The notes beneath the pieces were generated by a model. The model was not told the DNA's origin. It ran no database searches and saw only the letters and a list, made by a program, of their open reading frames with translations. Position numbers and translations under genes: made by a program. A stretch of DNA of 64,000 bases from Flavobacteriales bacterium (lineage in GTDB: Bacteria; Bacteroidota; Bacteroidia; Flavobacteriales_F; PHOS-HE28): NCBI GenBank assembly GCA_016716605.1, contig JADJWA010000001.1, positions 1,364,001 to 1,428,000 of the forward strand. The letters run 5' to 3'. Every line of letters begins with the position of its first letter. Positions within the stretch are counted from its first letter, which is position 1. This document shows positions 26,990 to 35,913 of this stretch, one piece after another.

Positions 26990-26993
26990 GGGT

Positions 26994-27001
26994 CGAAGGT
27001 A
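26994..27001 (-). promoter_or_regulatory. -7 promoter box of the PIG-L gene
   Basis: TACCTTCG on the minus strand, only 4 nt before the ATG at 26989, implying a leaderless message. Confidence 0.5.
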
Positions 27002-27008
27002 GAGGGCG

Positions 27009-27076
27009 CGCTTCGAGCTACTAGCCTCTAGCGTGATCCCAATGTGGGCCAAGCCAGAGGCTAGTAGCTCGAAGCG
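27009..27076. repeat. 21-bp perfect inverted repeat with 26-nt loop
   Basis: Bases 27009-27029 and 27056-27076 are exact reverse complements (core TCGAGCTACTAGCC). The repeat lies between the promoter of the PIG-L gene and the stop of the DUF2911 gene. It has no T-run. It may act as a terminator, or be a dispersed intergenic element. Confidence 0.8.
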
Positions 27077-27082
27077 AGCAGC

Positions 27083-28165
27083 TCAGCTTTTCGTTCCCTC
27101 CCACGGACTCGTATCCACGCCCAGTTTCTTCAAGCATTTGATCGAATTCGCCTTCACGCCATCCGGAGGATTCATGCTCAGGCACTTTTTGAAGGATTTT
27201 ATCGCAGCTTCCTTGTTGCCAGCCATCATGTAGCCCTCACCAAGACTGTCATGCACGTTCGGATCCGATGGATGGCGTTTGGCGTTCAGCTCGAACAGGC
27301 GCACGGCCTCATCCATCTTCCCGGCATTGGCCAATTGATACGCGTAGGTGTTCAATTGTGCGTTCGTCGCGCCGTCGATCATCGATTTGCGGAGTGCCAC
27401 GGCCTCGGCGGCCCTGCCTTGCTCTTCGAGCATCGTCGCCTTCAGGCTCTGGTTCTCGAAGTTGGCCCCGCGCGCGATGCTGATGTCCACCCACTTCATG
27501 GCGCGCTCCGGCGCGATCTTCTGCTCGTGGCAGTAGTGCGCGGCCTCGTACCATACTTCCCAAGCGAAGGCGCCGATTCCCCGAAGCTGCTGGTCGATGC
27601 TCCCGAGGATGATCCCATTCACATCCACGCCTATGCTGATCGGCACTTCGACTTTCTCCCAACGCATCGTCAAGGTCGCCCCGTCCTTCTTCGCATCCGC
27701 GAAGCCGAAGGTCACCTGCTCGGTCATCTCGCAAGTCCGCGGTATCACCTCAATGCGCAGGGCATCTTTCTCCTTCATGTAGAAATATGAGCCCCAGGCC
27801 GTGTGGTCCTTGCTGAAGATGATCGTCCATCGGTCCTTGGTCGGGATGGCGTGCAGGCCGTACGAGCCTGCGGGCAGGGGCTGGCCCTCCACGGTGATGT
27901 CATGCGCGCAGGTGAACACCGTGTTCTCGTTGGCACCCATGCGCCACACCTCACCATAGGGCACGATATCGCCCCAGATTGCACGGCCTTTCACGCCCGG
28001 CCGGCTGTAGGAGATCGCAAGGTCGGTGATGCCGATGCGCTGCGTCACGGTGCTGTGCTGGCTTTCTCGTGGCAGATCCAGCTGGGAGTATTGCGCGTTC
28101 ATCCGGAATGGATACGCGGATGCGGCGATGCCGGCGATCATCGCCGCATGAAAGAACTTGCGCAT
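27083..28165 (-). CDS. exported DUF2911-TPR protein (copy 2)
   Basis: A 360-residue protein with signal peptide (MRKFFHAAMIAGIAASA), a DUF2911 domain (about 45-190) with ISYSRPGVKGRAIWGDIVPY and GEVWRMGANENTVF, and a C-terminal TPR region (about 210-340; LFELNAKRHPSDPNVHDSLG is a clear repeat). It is a diverged, longer paralogue of the gene at 21181 and lies in inverted orientation. ATG 28165 is chosen because the box TAGCTTCA (28186-28193) overlaps the alternative ATG at 28186; the latter, however, has a GGAGG 8 nt upstream and remains possible. Confidence 0.86.
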   Translation of the reverse strand: MRKFFHAAMIAGIAASAYPFRMNAQYSQLDLPRESQHSTVTQRIGITDLAISYSRPGVKGRAIWGDIVPYGEVWRMGANENTVFTCAHDITVEGQPLPAGSYGLHAIPTKDRWTIIFSKDHTAWGSYFYMKEKDALRIEVIPRTCEMTEQVTFGFADAKKDGATLTMRWEKVEVPISIGVDVNGIILGSIDQQLRGIGAFAWEVWYEAAHYCHEQKIAPERAMKWVDISIARGANFENQSLKATMLEEQGRAAEAVALRKSMIDGATNAQLNTYAYQLANAGKMDEAVRLFELNAKRHPSDPNVHDSLGEGYMMAGNKEAAIKSFKKCLSMNPPDGVKANSIKCLKKLGVDTSPWEGTKS

Positions 28166-28185
28166 GGCTGAGGGGTTGATGGGCA

Positions 28186-28193
28186 TGAAGCTA
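28186..28193 (-). promoter_or_regulatory. -7-like box of the second DUF2911 gene
   Basis: TAGCTTCA on the minus strand, 20 nt before ATG 28165. Its last base coincides with the A of an alternative ATG, so it helps choose the start. Confidence 0.35.
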
Positions 28194-28277
28194 TCCTCCC
28201 CGAACAGGCCGAATGGCCGGGCGCATGCCAACGGTGAGAAACGGGACGAAGGTGAAGCCTTCGCTCATGGCATGCCG

Positions 28278-29903
28278 CTACCGAAGGCTCGCTTCATTCC
28301 GCTGCCTGTAGATCACGGGATCCGCGTGCGCATCGATGGCCGTGTAATGCGTCTCCACCCATTGCACCACGGGGCCAAGGAAGGTCGCCGTGCTGTCGCG
28401 ATCGAAGATGACGACCAATCTGGGTGGATTGCTTTGAGCTTGAGCGATCAGTTCCTTCAATTCAGCATCGGTGCGATCCCCTGGCCAGTGGTAGCCCCAG
28501 CGCGTGGGGTTGCGGCGATCGGCGAGCACATAGTAGGCGGGGTGGTAGGGCAGCGCGAGCAGGGCGTCGCCAGGTTCGGAATGTTCCGCGATGCTCCCGA
28601 GCACGCCGTTGATCGCGGAGGCACGCGTTTCCAAGGTGCCCGCGCATGATGCGTCGATGGACGTTGCGCCATGCTGCGCGCGCGGCACGAATAGGTGCCA
28701 GCACACCAGTGCGAGCACCGCCATGCTGCATGCGCCAACCATGTTCGCGGCCTTGCGCCAGAGCTGTTGACGGACACCCTCAGCACCGATGGCACGAACG
28801 GCGTATCCGGGCAGCCAGGCCAGCAGCACGGCCACGGGCGGCATGGTGAGCACCAGATGAGCGAGGTCGGACCGGACGAGCACCTGCGCGTGGAAGAGCA
28901 AGGCCCACGCGGCCAGGAAAAGACCCACGGCCTCGCTTTCGCCGAAGCCCTTTCGCCGCCAACGGATAGCCACCGCTGCCAAGCTCACAACAGCCAGCAG
29001 CGGGGTCAGGCGGAAAACGACGACGGCCAACAGGCTGCCATTCGGGCCGGCTTGATTGAGGCTGGGCATGGGAATGGCGCTCGTGTCGCCGTAACGCGTG
29101 AGCGGGAAGAGCACCAGTTGATCATACATGGCCGGAAGTGCGCCCGCGTACGCGAAGAACGCGAGGGCTGGCAGAGACACGGAGGCCGCACCGATCAGCC
29201 ATGCGCCCAGCTTCAAGCGTGGGCCTGGCGCCAGCCGTGTGGCCGGCACCAGCAGCAGTAGGGCGGCGAGCAGCACGATCGCCGCGGCCGAGTAGGTGCC
29301 CAGATCGTGGCGTACGAGCATGGCAAGCGCGGCGACCAGCCCAGAGAGGAAGGCAAGGCCCGAATCGCGACGGCGCACACTGCGCATCGCCAGGGCGATG
29401 GATGCAAGGCTGAGGGCCATGGCCTGCCAAACGGCCAATGGCGCGAAATGCATGTACGCAGGCCCTGCCAGCACCACGATCAAGGCGGCGGCCAATGCCC
29501 ATGCCCCACCTGCGATCCGGCGCGTTATGCGGTAGGCGAGCAGCACCATGGCCGCATGCAGCAGCACGCCCAGCACGCGCAGCTTCAGGAAGCCCAGCCC
29601 GGCAACGGCGCTCCAGGCCGCTGCGAACATCGATGAGAGCGGGCCTTGCAGCGAATAGAAATCGCGGTGCGGCAGCTCGCCGTTGAGCACGCGTTGCGCG
29701 CTATGCGCCAGGAATCCTTCATCGCCGAGGTCGATGGAATGGCGCACGGCCTGAGCGGCCATGGCGCATACACCGGCCAATAGCAGCAGCATCGCCAGCA
29801 AATCAAAGCCACGACGCCGGGATGACCCTGCCGTTTCGGGCTCTGCGCGGATGGATTCCGTAGGCCGGGTGTCCGGCAGGGTGGGCAGGCGCTCAGTTTC
29901 CAC
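28278..29903 (-). CDS. GT39-like polytopic membrane glycosyltransferase
   Basis: A 541-residue membrane protein with about 11 hydrophobic segments between residues 35 and 405. The first periplasmic loop carries DLGDEGFLAHSAQRVLNGEL, resembling the acidic catalytic loop of PMT/ArnT-type lipid-phosphate-sugar glycosyltransferases. The C-terminal 130 residues form a soluble periplasmic domain (ALLALPYHPAYYVLADRRNP, VVIFDRDSTATFLGP). Likely role: transfer of a sugar from a polyprenyl carrier onto an envelope target. The start codon is GTG at 29903, with TATTTTCA (29918-29925) 14 nt upstream. Substrate unknown. Confidence 0.8.
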   Translation of the reverse strand: METERLPTLPDTRPTESIRAEPETAGSSRRRGFDLLAMLLLLAGVCAMAAQAVRHSIDLGDEGFLAHSAQRVLNGELPHRDFYSLQGPLSSMFAAAWSAVAGLGFLKLRVLGVLLHAAMVLLAYRITRRIAGGAWALAAALIVVLAGPAYMHFAPLAVWQAMALSLASIALAMRSVRRRDSGLAFLSGLVAALAMLVRHDLGTYSAAAIVLLAALLLLVPATRLAPGPRLKLGAWLIGAASVSLPALAFFAYAGALPAMYDQLVLFPLTRYGDTSAIPMPSLNQAGPNGSLLAVVVFRLTPLLAVVSLAAVAIRWRRKGFGESEAVGLFLAAWALLFHAQVLVRSDLAHLVLTMPPVAVLLAWLPGYAVRAIGAEGVRQQLWRKAANMVGACSMAVLALVCWHLFVPRAQHGATSIDASCAGTLETRASAINGVLGSIAEHSEPGDALLALPYHPAYYVLADRRNPTRWGYHWPGDRTDAELKELIAQAQSNPPRLVVIFDRDSTATFLGPVVQWVETHYTAIDAHADPVIYRQRNEASLR

Positions 29904-29917
29904 GGCGAAAAGGGCCG

Positions 29918-29925
29918 TGAAAATA
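29918..29925 (-). promoter_or_regulatory. -7-like box of the GT39-like gene
   Basis: TATTTTCA on the minus strand, 14 nt before the GTG start at 29903. Confidence 0.35.
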
Positions 29926-29960
29926 GGGGAATGGGCCGACCTGTCAATTCATACACGGCC

Positions 29961-30737
29961 TCAGGCTTGCTGCTCCTGCAGCGCCTGCGCGATCTGTTCC
30001 TTGTAGCTGCGGCCGCTCACGATGCGCTCGTTGTTGGCCATGCTGAAGATGAATTCGTTGTTGCCGCTGTATCGGGCATTGCGCACATGTGCACGGTTCA
30101 CGACATAACTCCGGTGGATGCGCAGGAAGCGCGCTGGGTCCAGCTCACTCTCAACGGCGTTCATCGTCATCCGGTGCAGGAAGTGGCGGTCCTTGAGCTG
30201 GAGGCGCAGGTAGTTGCCTTCGGCCTGCAGGTAGAGGATGTCGCTCACGTTCACCTTGTGCTCGCGCCCCTTGTCGCGGATGGTGAAGGACTCGATGTGC
30301 TCGCTCTTGGCGTGCATGTGCTCGCGCACCAGGTCCATGAGCCTTCCGGTGAGCCGGTGGTTGATCTGCATGTCGATGTGCCGCTTGGCCTTCTCGAGCG
30401 ATGCGAAGAACCGGTCATCATCGTACGGTTTCAGCAGGTAGTCCACTGCGCTCAAATCGAAGGCCCTCAAGGCGTATCGGTCGTGCGCGGTGACGAAGAC
30501 CACGAAGGGCATGCGGTCACCGGGCACGCGCCCGACCACCTCGAGCCCGTTGATGCCAGGCATCTGCACATCGAGGAAGAGCAGGTCGGGCCGGTGCTTG
30601 CTCACGGCATCGATTGCCTCCTGGCCGTTGCGGCATTCGCCCACCACTTCCACCTCGGCGTCCTGCGCGAGCAGTTTGGCCAGGCGCGCCCGTGCAGCGG
30701 GCTCATCATCGGCGATCAAGGTGCGTATCTGCTTCAT
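29961..30737 (-). CDS. LytTR-family response regulator
   Basis: A 258-residue two-component regulator. The receiver domain (about 1-120) has the acidic pair Asp10-Asp11, phosphoacceptor Asp56 in LLFLDVQMPG and the conserved Lys in DYLLKPYDDD. The C-terminal LytTR DNA-binding domain (about 150-255) is recognised by HKVNVSDILYLQAEGNYLRL and RFLRIHRSYVVN. The start overlaps the stop of the upstream sensor kinase by 4 nt, so the pair is translationally coupled. Targets are unknown; LytTR systems often control envelope or secretion genes. Confidence 0.95.
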   Translation of the reverse strand: MKQIRTLIADDEPAARARLAKLLAQDAEVEVVGECRNGQEAIDAVSKHRPDLLFLDVQMPGINGLEVVGRVPGDRMPFVVFVTAHDRYALRAFDLSAVDYLLKPYDDDRFFASLEKAKRHIDMQINHRLTGRLMDLVREHMHAKSEHIESFTIRDKGREHKVNVSDILYLQAEGNYLRLQLKDRHFLHRMTMNAVESELDPARFLRIHRSYVVNRAHVRNARYSGNNEFIFSMANNERIVSGRSYKEQIAQALQEQQA

Positions 30738-31867
30738 GCTGTGTTGGGGTTAATGCTGAAATCTATCGGCAGGCTCACCGTGGCGGAGAAGCCGGTGCCG
30801 CTTTCCGATGCGAGGGCGAGCTGGCCATCATCGCCGTACAGGAGCCGCAAGCGCTCGCGCACATTGCGCAATCCGATCCCGCCGTTGCTCATGGCCTTAT
30901 GGACATCCCGGCAGCCCTTCCCGTTGTCCGCGACTTCCAGCGCCAACCGCCCATCAACCCGTTGGGCGCGAACGGTGATCTCGACACGCTCATGCGCGCT
31001 ATCGGTTCCATGCTTGATGGCGTTCTCCACCAAGGGCTGCAGCACCAGGCCGGGCACCTGCGCCTTCAACAGATCCGCAGGCACGTCGTAGCGAACATGC
31101 AGCCGGTCCCGGAAGCGGATGCTCTCGATATCGAGGTAGCTGCGCACGTAATCGATCTCCTGCTCCAAGGCCACCTTGTCGGCGCGGCTCTGATCGAGGG
31201 TGATGCGCAGGAGCTGTCCGAGCCGGCTGAGCACCTTGCGGGCATCGCCGATGTGCTCGTCCATCAAGGCGCTCACGGTGTTGAGCGTGTTGAATAGGAA
31301 GTGCGGCTGCATCTGCTTCTTGAGGGCATTGAGCTGCGTGGCCTGCAGCTCGTTCTTCATGCGCAGCAGCTGCTCGTGCTCTGCCCGTCTGAGCCGCGCG
31401 CCGTCGAGCGCCACCAGAACCCCCATGAGCACCCAGTACTCCATGGTGCGCGTGAAGATGGCCGGCAGCAGCGCGTGGTAGGCCCAGTCACGGTACTTGG
31501 GGTCGGTGAAGTCGAATTCGCCGCGCGTCTGCAGGATCCCGTAATAGATCGAGGAGGTGAAGGCTTCATGGAAGGTAGCGATCAGGAATCCGAGCCCTAC
31601 GTGCGCGAGCACCACTTTCCATGCGGGCTTCGCTGTGAAGGGCCAGCGCTGGAAGATGATGTACACCAAAGGGCAGAGCAGGGCCCAGAAGAAGAAGTTT
31701 AGGTAGGGCACCGGAGCCTCGCGCCACCATCGGAACTCGCCCATTTCCTTGAGGTCCTTGTACACGTAGTGGTGCATGTACGCCTGGAACAGGAAGAGCG
31801 TGGCGAGCACCGCAGCCGTGATCAGCACGATGCGGAAGCGGATGGGCACGCGCCGGAAATAGGTCAT
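30734..31867 (-). CDS. LytS-type sensor histidine kinase
   Basis: A 377-residue membrane kinase of the His_kinase (PF06580) type. Four hydrophobic segments in residues 10-155 form the sensor part, with no separate input domain. The phosphoacceptor His189 is in KKQMQPHFLFNTLN, followed by the HATPase part with PLVENAIKHG and a Gly-rich GGIGLRNVRERL. It phosphorylates the LytTR regulator encoded 4 nt overlapping downstream. A -7 box TAGTTTCG at 31876-31883 ends 8 nt before the ATG. Confidence 0.94.
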   Translation of the reverse strand: MTYFRRVPIRFRIVLITAAVLATLFLFQAYMHHYVYKDLKEMGEFRWWREAPVPYLNFFFWALLCPLVYIIFQRWPFTAKPAWKVVLAHVGLGFLIATFHEAFTSSIYYGILQTRGEFDFTDPKYRDWAYHALLPAIFTRTMEYWVLMGVLVALDGARLRRAEHEQLLRMKNELQATQLNALKKQMQPHFLFNTLNTVSALMDEHIGDARKVLSRLGQLLRITLDQSRADKVALEQEIDYVRSYLDIESIRFRDRLHVRYDVPADLLKAQVPGLVLQPLVENAIKHGTDSAHERVEITVRAQRVDGRLALEVADNGKGCRDVHKAMSNGGIGLRNVRERLRLLYGDDGQLALASESGTGFSATVSLPIDFSINPNTA

Positions 31868-31875
31868 GGCGGACC

Positions 31876-31883
31876 GAAACTAG
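31876..31883 (-). promoter_or_regulatory. -7 promoter box of the kinase/regulator operon
   Basis: TAGTTTCG on the minus strand, 8 nt before the ATG at 31867. Confidence 0.5.
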
Positions 31884-31969
31884 ACCCGAAGCGCAGGCTG
31901 GGTGGGACGAATGGTGATGAGCGGCAAGGGCTGGGATGGGCGGTTGGATGACTATCCGGAGCACTGGAA

Positions 31970-32005
31970 GCAGCAAGGCCACCGGGGAACCGGTGGCCTT
32001 GCTGC
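31970..32005 (-). terminator. 16-bp perfect hairpin downstream of the lipoprotein gene
   Basis: Bases 31970-31985 pair without mismatch with 31990-32005 around the 4-nt loop GGAA (TTCC on the minus strand). It lies 18 nt after the stop codon of the minus-strand lipoprotein gene and before the kinase promoter, so termination of the lipoprotein transcript is the simplest role, although no T-run follows. Confidence 0.7.
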
Positions 32006-32022
32006 GCGGAGGTTGCGCGCGG

Positions 32023-32823
32023 TCAGCCGATGGTGATCGTGTAGGTCTGTCCGTTCACGCTCACCGTGAAGGTCCCATCGCAGGCGCCGTTGCCGTAATC
32101 GATGGTGCGATCGGGGCGTCCGGTGGGTGTAACCACCACGGTGCCGCTCACCACGTACCAGTTGCAGCCCAGTTCAATCCGCAGCGCCGAGGTGATCTCC
32201 GTGACATAGGGGATGCCATTGCGGTTTACGCCGCTGCCGCCGCCGGTGATCAGGTACACATCATCGCTCAGCTGCACCGTGCCGGAGCCCTGGATCCAGG
32301 TGCGCACGCGCTGGGCCTGGTGCGTGGCCACCCAACTGCCGTCGCCGGCGGTGATGGTGCCGTTCACCACGATCGCGAAGTAGGGCTGGTCGTTGGCATT
32401 CAGTCCCATGTTGGTCACGGTCTTGGTGCCGGTGACCAGGTTGTTGTTCACGTAGTAGTTGAGCGGGGTGATGGTGATCACCGTGCCTTCGTCGCGATAG
32501 CGGCCGGTGTAGCTCACCAGGATCTGCCCACGGCGCAGGCGGCCATTCGAGGCGGTGCAGTTCACATCGCCGAAGTCGAGGGTGATGGTTCGTGGGGTGG
32601 TCGTGGTATCGAAGGTCACGGTGGGGTCGCACAGATCGCGCAGGCCATTGTCGTCAACGGCCTTGTCCACCATCGAGAGCATGTCGTTGAAGATGTCGTC
32701 CGCGCGGGCATTGTCGCTGGCGGCGGTATAGTCCATGTCGGGGGCCTCGGTCTTATCCTTCCGGCAGGCGAGGAGGCCGATGGCGAAGGCAGGGATGAGG
32801 AGGATCAGCTTTCGGTTCTTCAT
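32023..32823 (-). CDS. predicted lipoprotein of unknown function
   Basis: A 266-residue protein with a lipoprotein signal (MKNRKLILLIPAFAIGLLAC, Cys20). The mature part is beta-rich, has four further Cys residues (in LRDLCDP, DVNCTAS, ELGCNWY and NGACDG) that could form disulfides, and repeats strand patterns such as TITLDFGDVNC and ILVSYTGRYRD. I recall similar lipoproteins in Bacteroidota but no assigned function. An upstream ATG at 32898 would add 25 residues ahead of the signal and is rejected. It is probably monocistronic, ending in the strong hairpin at 31970-32005. Confidence 0.8.
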   Translation of the reverse strand: MKNRKLILLIPAFAIGLLACRKDKTEAPDMDYTAASDNARADDIFNDMLSMVDKAVDDNGLRDLCDPTVTFDTTTTPRTITLDFGDVNCTASNGRLRRGQILVSYTGRYRDEGTVITITPLNYYVNNNLVTGTKTVTNMGLNANDQPYFAIVVNGTITAGDGSWVATHQAQRVRTWIQGSGTVQLSDDVYLITGGGSGVNRNGIPYVTEITSALRIELGCNWYVVSGTVVVTPTGRPDRTIDYGNGACDGTFTVSVNGQTYTITIG

Positions 32824-32910
32824 GGTAGTGCGCCGTTGCCCGGCGCCGGCGTTTGGTTGTGCTAAGTTGGGTTGGAACGCGGCCTTTGACGCATCCATTG
32901 CGCCAAGGGT

Positions 32911-33417
32911 TCAGATCCGCTCGAAAATGATGAAGCTGAAGGCGTGGGCATGACGCTCATCCTCATGGTGGCGCAGCCTGCTCAGCTCCCGCCACTCGGC
33001 CGGGACGATCTCCGGGAAGCGTGTATCGCCGGGGATGTGGGCATGCACACGCGTGAGGTAGAGCCGTTCAACCAGCCCCTTGGCGAAGGCTTCGCGGTAG
33101 ATCTCGCCGCCGCCGATCACGAAAGCCTCCGTTTCACCTGCGGTCCGTGCGATCTCCAGTGCCGCCTCGATGCTGGGCAGCACCACCGCGCCGGGAGCCT
33201 CGTAACCAGCGTTGCGCGTCACCACCAGGTTCACGCGGCCCTTCAGCGGACGGTACTTCGGCGGGATGCTCTCGTAGTTCTTGCGGCCGGTGATCACATG
33301 GTGGCCCTTGGTATGGCGCTGGAACCAGGCCATGTCGTCGGGCAAGCTCCACGGCAGATCGCCCTGGTGGCCGATGATGCCGTTCTCCGCCACGGCTGCG
33401 ATGGCCGAGACGATCAT
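32911..33417 (-). CDS. folA: dihydrofolate reductase
   Basis: A 168-residue DHFR, NADPH-dependent reduction of dihydrofolate to tetrahydrofolate. Visible landmarks: [23 protein letters not shown] with the catalytic acidic residue region, [15 protein letters not shown], and the NADPH-binding [12 protein letters not shown]. It overlaps the end of thyA by 4 nt, a functional pair because thymidylate synthase turns methylene-THF into dihydrofolate, which this enzyme recycles. Confidence 0.96.
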   Translation of the reverse strand: MIVSAIAAVAENGIIGHQGDLPWSLPDDMAWFQRHTKGHHVITGRKNYESIPPKYRPLKGRVNLVVTRNAGYEAPGAVVLPSIEAALEIARTAGETEAFVIGGGEIYREAFAKGLVERLYLTRVHAHIPGDTRFPEIVPAEWRELSRLRHHEDERHAHAFSFIIFERI

Positions 33418-34208
33418 ACCGCGACCTCGGCCTTGATGTGCGGATGCGGCTCGTAGCCCTTCAGCGTGAAGTGCTCGTAGCGGAAGGCGAAGAGGTCCGT
33501 GACGCTCGGATCAATCTCCATTTGCGGCAGTGCGCGTGGCTCGCGTGTGAGCTGCAGCTTCGCCTGCTCGATATGGTTGTTGTAAAGGTGTACATCGCCA
33601 AAGCTGTGCACGAACTCGCCGGGCTTCAGGCCGCATATCTGCGCCATCATCAGCGTGAGCAGCGCATAGCTCGCGATGTTGAAGGGCACGCCCAGGAACA
33701 CATCGGCGCTGCGCTGGTAGAGCTGGCAGCTCAGTTTGCCGTCCGCTACATAGAATTGGAACAGCGCATGGCAGGGCGGCAGCGCCATCCGGTCAACGTC
33801 GGCGGGGTTCCATGCGCTCACGATCAGGCGGCGGCTGTCGGGGTTCTTCTTGATGGCCCCCACCACGTTCGCGATCTGGTCGATCACGCGGCCATCGGGG
33901 GCGTGCCAGCTGCGCCACTGGTAGCCGTACACAGGACCGAGGTTTCCGTCGGCATCGGCCCACTCGTCCCAGATTTTCACGCCGTTCTCCTGCAGGTACT
34001 TGATGTTGGTATCGCCCGCGAGGAACCACAGCAGCTCGTGGATGATGCTCTTCACATGAAGCTTCTTGGTGGTCACCAGCGGGAAGCCTTCGTTCAGGTC
34101 GAAGCGCATCTGGTAGCCGAAGCAACTGAGCGTGCCGGTACCGGTGCGGTCGTGCTTCTGCGCGCCGTGGGCGAGGATGTGGGAGAGGAGGGAGTGGTAC
34201 TGATGCAT
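33414..34208 (-). CDS. thyA: thymidylate synthase
   Basis: A 264-residue ThyA, identical in length to the E. coli enzyme. It methylates dUMP to dTMP with methylenetetrahydrofolate. The nucleophile Cys146 lies in [14 protein letters not shown]; the dUMP-binding [10 protein letters not shown] and [18 protein letters not shown] are intact. The first gene of a thyA-folA operon. The -7 box TAAATTCG (34218-34225) ends 9 nt before the ATG. Confidence 0.98.
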   Translation of the reverse strand: MHQYHSLLSHILAHGAQKHDRTGTGTLSCFGYQMRFDLNEGFPLVTTKKLHVKSIIHELLWFLAGDTNIKYLQENGVKIWDEWADADGNLGPVYGYQWRSWHAPDGRVIDQIANVVGAIKKNPDSRRLIVSAWNPADVDRMALPPCHALFQFYVADGKLSCQLYQRSADVFLGVPFNIASYALLTLMMAQICGLKPGEFVHSFGDVHLYNNHIEQAKLQLTREPRALPQMEIDPSVTDLFAFRYEHFTLKGYEPHPHIKAEVAV

Positions 34209-34217
34209 GAACGGCCG

Positions 34218-34225
34218 CGAATTTA
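34218..34225 (-). promoter_or_regulatory. -7 promoter box of thyA-folA
   Basis: TAAATTCG on the minus strand, 9 nt before the thyA ATG. Confidence 0.5.
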
Positions 34226-34417
34226 CCGGCGTGATTCAGCGGAGGAGGAGGTAGATGCTAACGTGTGTCGATAACCCTAACGTAGCGCAATCATCAAGGA
34301 CTTTCTGGTCGTCGGCGACCCTGCGCTCCGCATCCAATCATAGTTTTCTTCACGGGACGCGTCCATCAACCACTTCATTACAGATCAGGAAAGCATCTTT
34401 GACCGAGACAAGGCCAA

Positions 34418-35824
34418 TCAGCGCGTCGCCTCAGCGTCACCCTCCTTCCACTCCGGCATCGCCTTCAGCAGTCGCTCCTTCATGCGCTCGTAGTAGCTCT
34501 TGCGGTCGATGACGTAGGCGATGAGGTAGCCGATCACGCTGGCGTACATCAGCTGGAAGATGGCGCTGTGGCGGTCGGTCATCTCCAGCACCAGGATGGC
34601 GCTGGTGAAGGGCGAGCGGGTAACGCCGCTGAGGAAGGCCGTCATGCCCGCGAGCACCAGCAGGTTGAATTGGCCGCGGTTGTCGGCGAGGCCGAGCGCA
34701 TCGGTGAGCCAGCCGCCGATGGCCGCGCCGCTGGCGAGCGAGGGAGCGAAGATGCCGCCCGCCCCGCCCGCGCTCACGCTGGAGAGCGAGCCGAGCACGC
34801 GCGCGGCCACATTCTGGAAACCGGCATCGGGATCATCGGCGAAGAGGTGGTCCTCGAGCAGGGTGTGGCCGCTGCCGATGGCCACGTTGCCGAGCAGGTA
34901 CACCACCGTAGCGAAGGCAAAGGCCGCCGCCAGCGCGAAGCCGGCATGCGCGAGCGATCCCTTCAGGTTCCGCCGGAATTTATCGATGGCGAGCACGATG
35001 CGGCAGAAGGCCGCGCCGGTGATGCCCGCGATGGCCGAGAGCAGGAGGATCTTGTACATGAAGCTCACGGTGGCGGGCGCCAGCTTCGGGTAGCCGAGCA
35101 TGAGGTAGGGGCCGAGCAGCCATTGGGCCGTCATTCCGGAGAGGATCACGGCGGTGAGCACGGCGGTGCGGAATTGCGCCATGTGCGTCTTGGTGAGCTC
35201 TTCCACCGCGAATACGATCCCGCCGAGCGGCGTGTTGAAGGCCGCGCTCAATCCGGCGGCGCCGCCGGTGATCATCATGATGCGGCGGCTCACCTTGGGC
35301 CAGAAGGGCGGCAGCAGGCGATGCACGGTGCGGTAGATGCTGCCTGCGATCTGGAGCGTGGGCCCTTCGCGCCCCACCGCTCCGCCACCGATCACCATCG
35401 AGAGGCTGCTGGCGATCTTCACCAGGATGATGCGCACGTTGAGGAAGCGCCCGCTGCGGTCGCGCTTCTTGTCGGTGGCCACTTCCACGGCCGCCATCAG
35501 TTGCGGTATGCCGCTGCCGCTGGCGAGCGGTGCGAACCGGTACACGAGGAACCAGGCGAGCAGGAAGCCCGCTGGCGCGGTGATGAAGATCAGGCGCGGA
35601 TCGATGGCCAGCAGCTCGGCGTTGCGATCGCCCACGTAATTGAAGAGCCAGGTGTAGCCCACAGCCACCAGCGCGGTGAGCACCGCTGAGATCTGGTAGG
35701 GAAGGGCCAGCAGGATGAACTCCTTTGCACGGCTCTGTACCAGCCATTGGCGCACGCGCTCCATCACGGCGGAGCCCGCAGCGAGCCACCGATCGGTGTG
35801 GGAGTCTTCTTTGCGGTCTGGCAT
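34418..35824 (-). CDS. ClC-family chloride channel or Cl-/H+ antiporter
   Basis: A 468-residue polytopic protein. The three anion-pathway motifs are present: GSGIPQ (about residue 102), GREGPTLQ with the gating Glu (about 148), and GGIFAPSLASGA (about 356). Retention of the gating Glu suits either channel or exchanger. No CBS domains follow. A -7 box TAGCTTCG (35850-35857) is 25 nt before the ATG. The 209-nt gap between this gene and thyA (34209-34417) is lower in G+C than its neighbours and holds only a doubtful 33-codon frame on the minus strand (34277-34378). Confidence 0.94.
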   Translation of the reverse strand: MPDRKEDSHTDRWLAAGSAVMERVRQWLVQSRAKEFILLALPYQISAVLTALVAVGYTWLFNYVGDRNAELLAIDPRLIFITAPAGFLLAWFLVYRFAPLASGSGIPQLMAAVEVATDKKRDRSGRFLNVRIILVKIASSLSMVIGGGAVGREGPTLQIAGSIYRTVHRLLPPFWPKVSRRIMMITGGAAGLSAAFNTPLGGIVFAVEELTKTHMAQFRTAVLTAVILSGMTAQWLLGPYLMLGYPKLAPATVSFMYKILLLSAIAGITGAAFCRIVLAIDKFRRNLKGSLAHAGFALAAAFAFATVVYLLGNVAIGSGHTLLEDHLFADDPDAGFQNVAARVLGSLSSVSAGGAGGIFAPSLASGAAIGGWLTDALGLADNRGQFNLLVLAGMTAFLSGVTRSPFTSAILVLEMTDRHSAIFQLMYASVIGYLIAYVIDRKSYYERMKERLLKAMPEWKEGDAEATR

Positions 35825-35849
35825 GGAAAGCCTGCGCCGTGCAGGCGGG

Positions 35850-35857
35850 CGAAGCTA
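35850..35857 (-). promoter_or_regulatory. -7 promoter box of the ClC gene
   Basis: TAGCTTCG on the minus strand, 25 nt before the ATG at 35824. Confidence 0.45.
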
Positions 35858-35913
35858 GTTGGGGAGAGCTTGGGGGGTGGAGATGGCTGTCAACGCAGGG
35901 GCCACAGCTGCAT

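Noticed and set aside
34418..34490. CBS-domain remnant joined to the ClC gene by a frameshift
   Set aside because: A shifted frame across the ClC stop reads a short hydrophobic stretch (ALIGLVSVKDAF) but stops after about 24 codons; too short to support a lost CBS domain.
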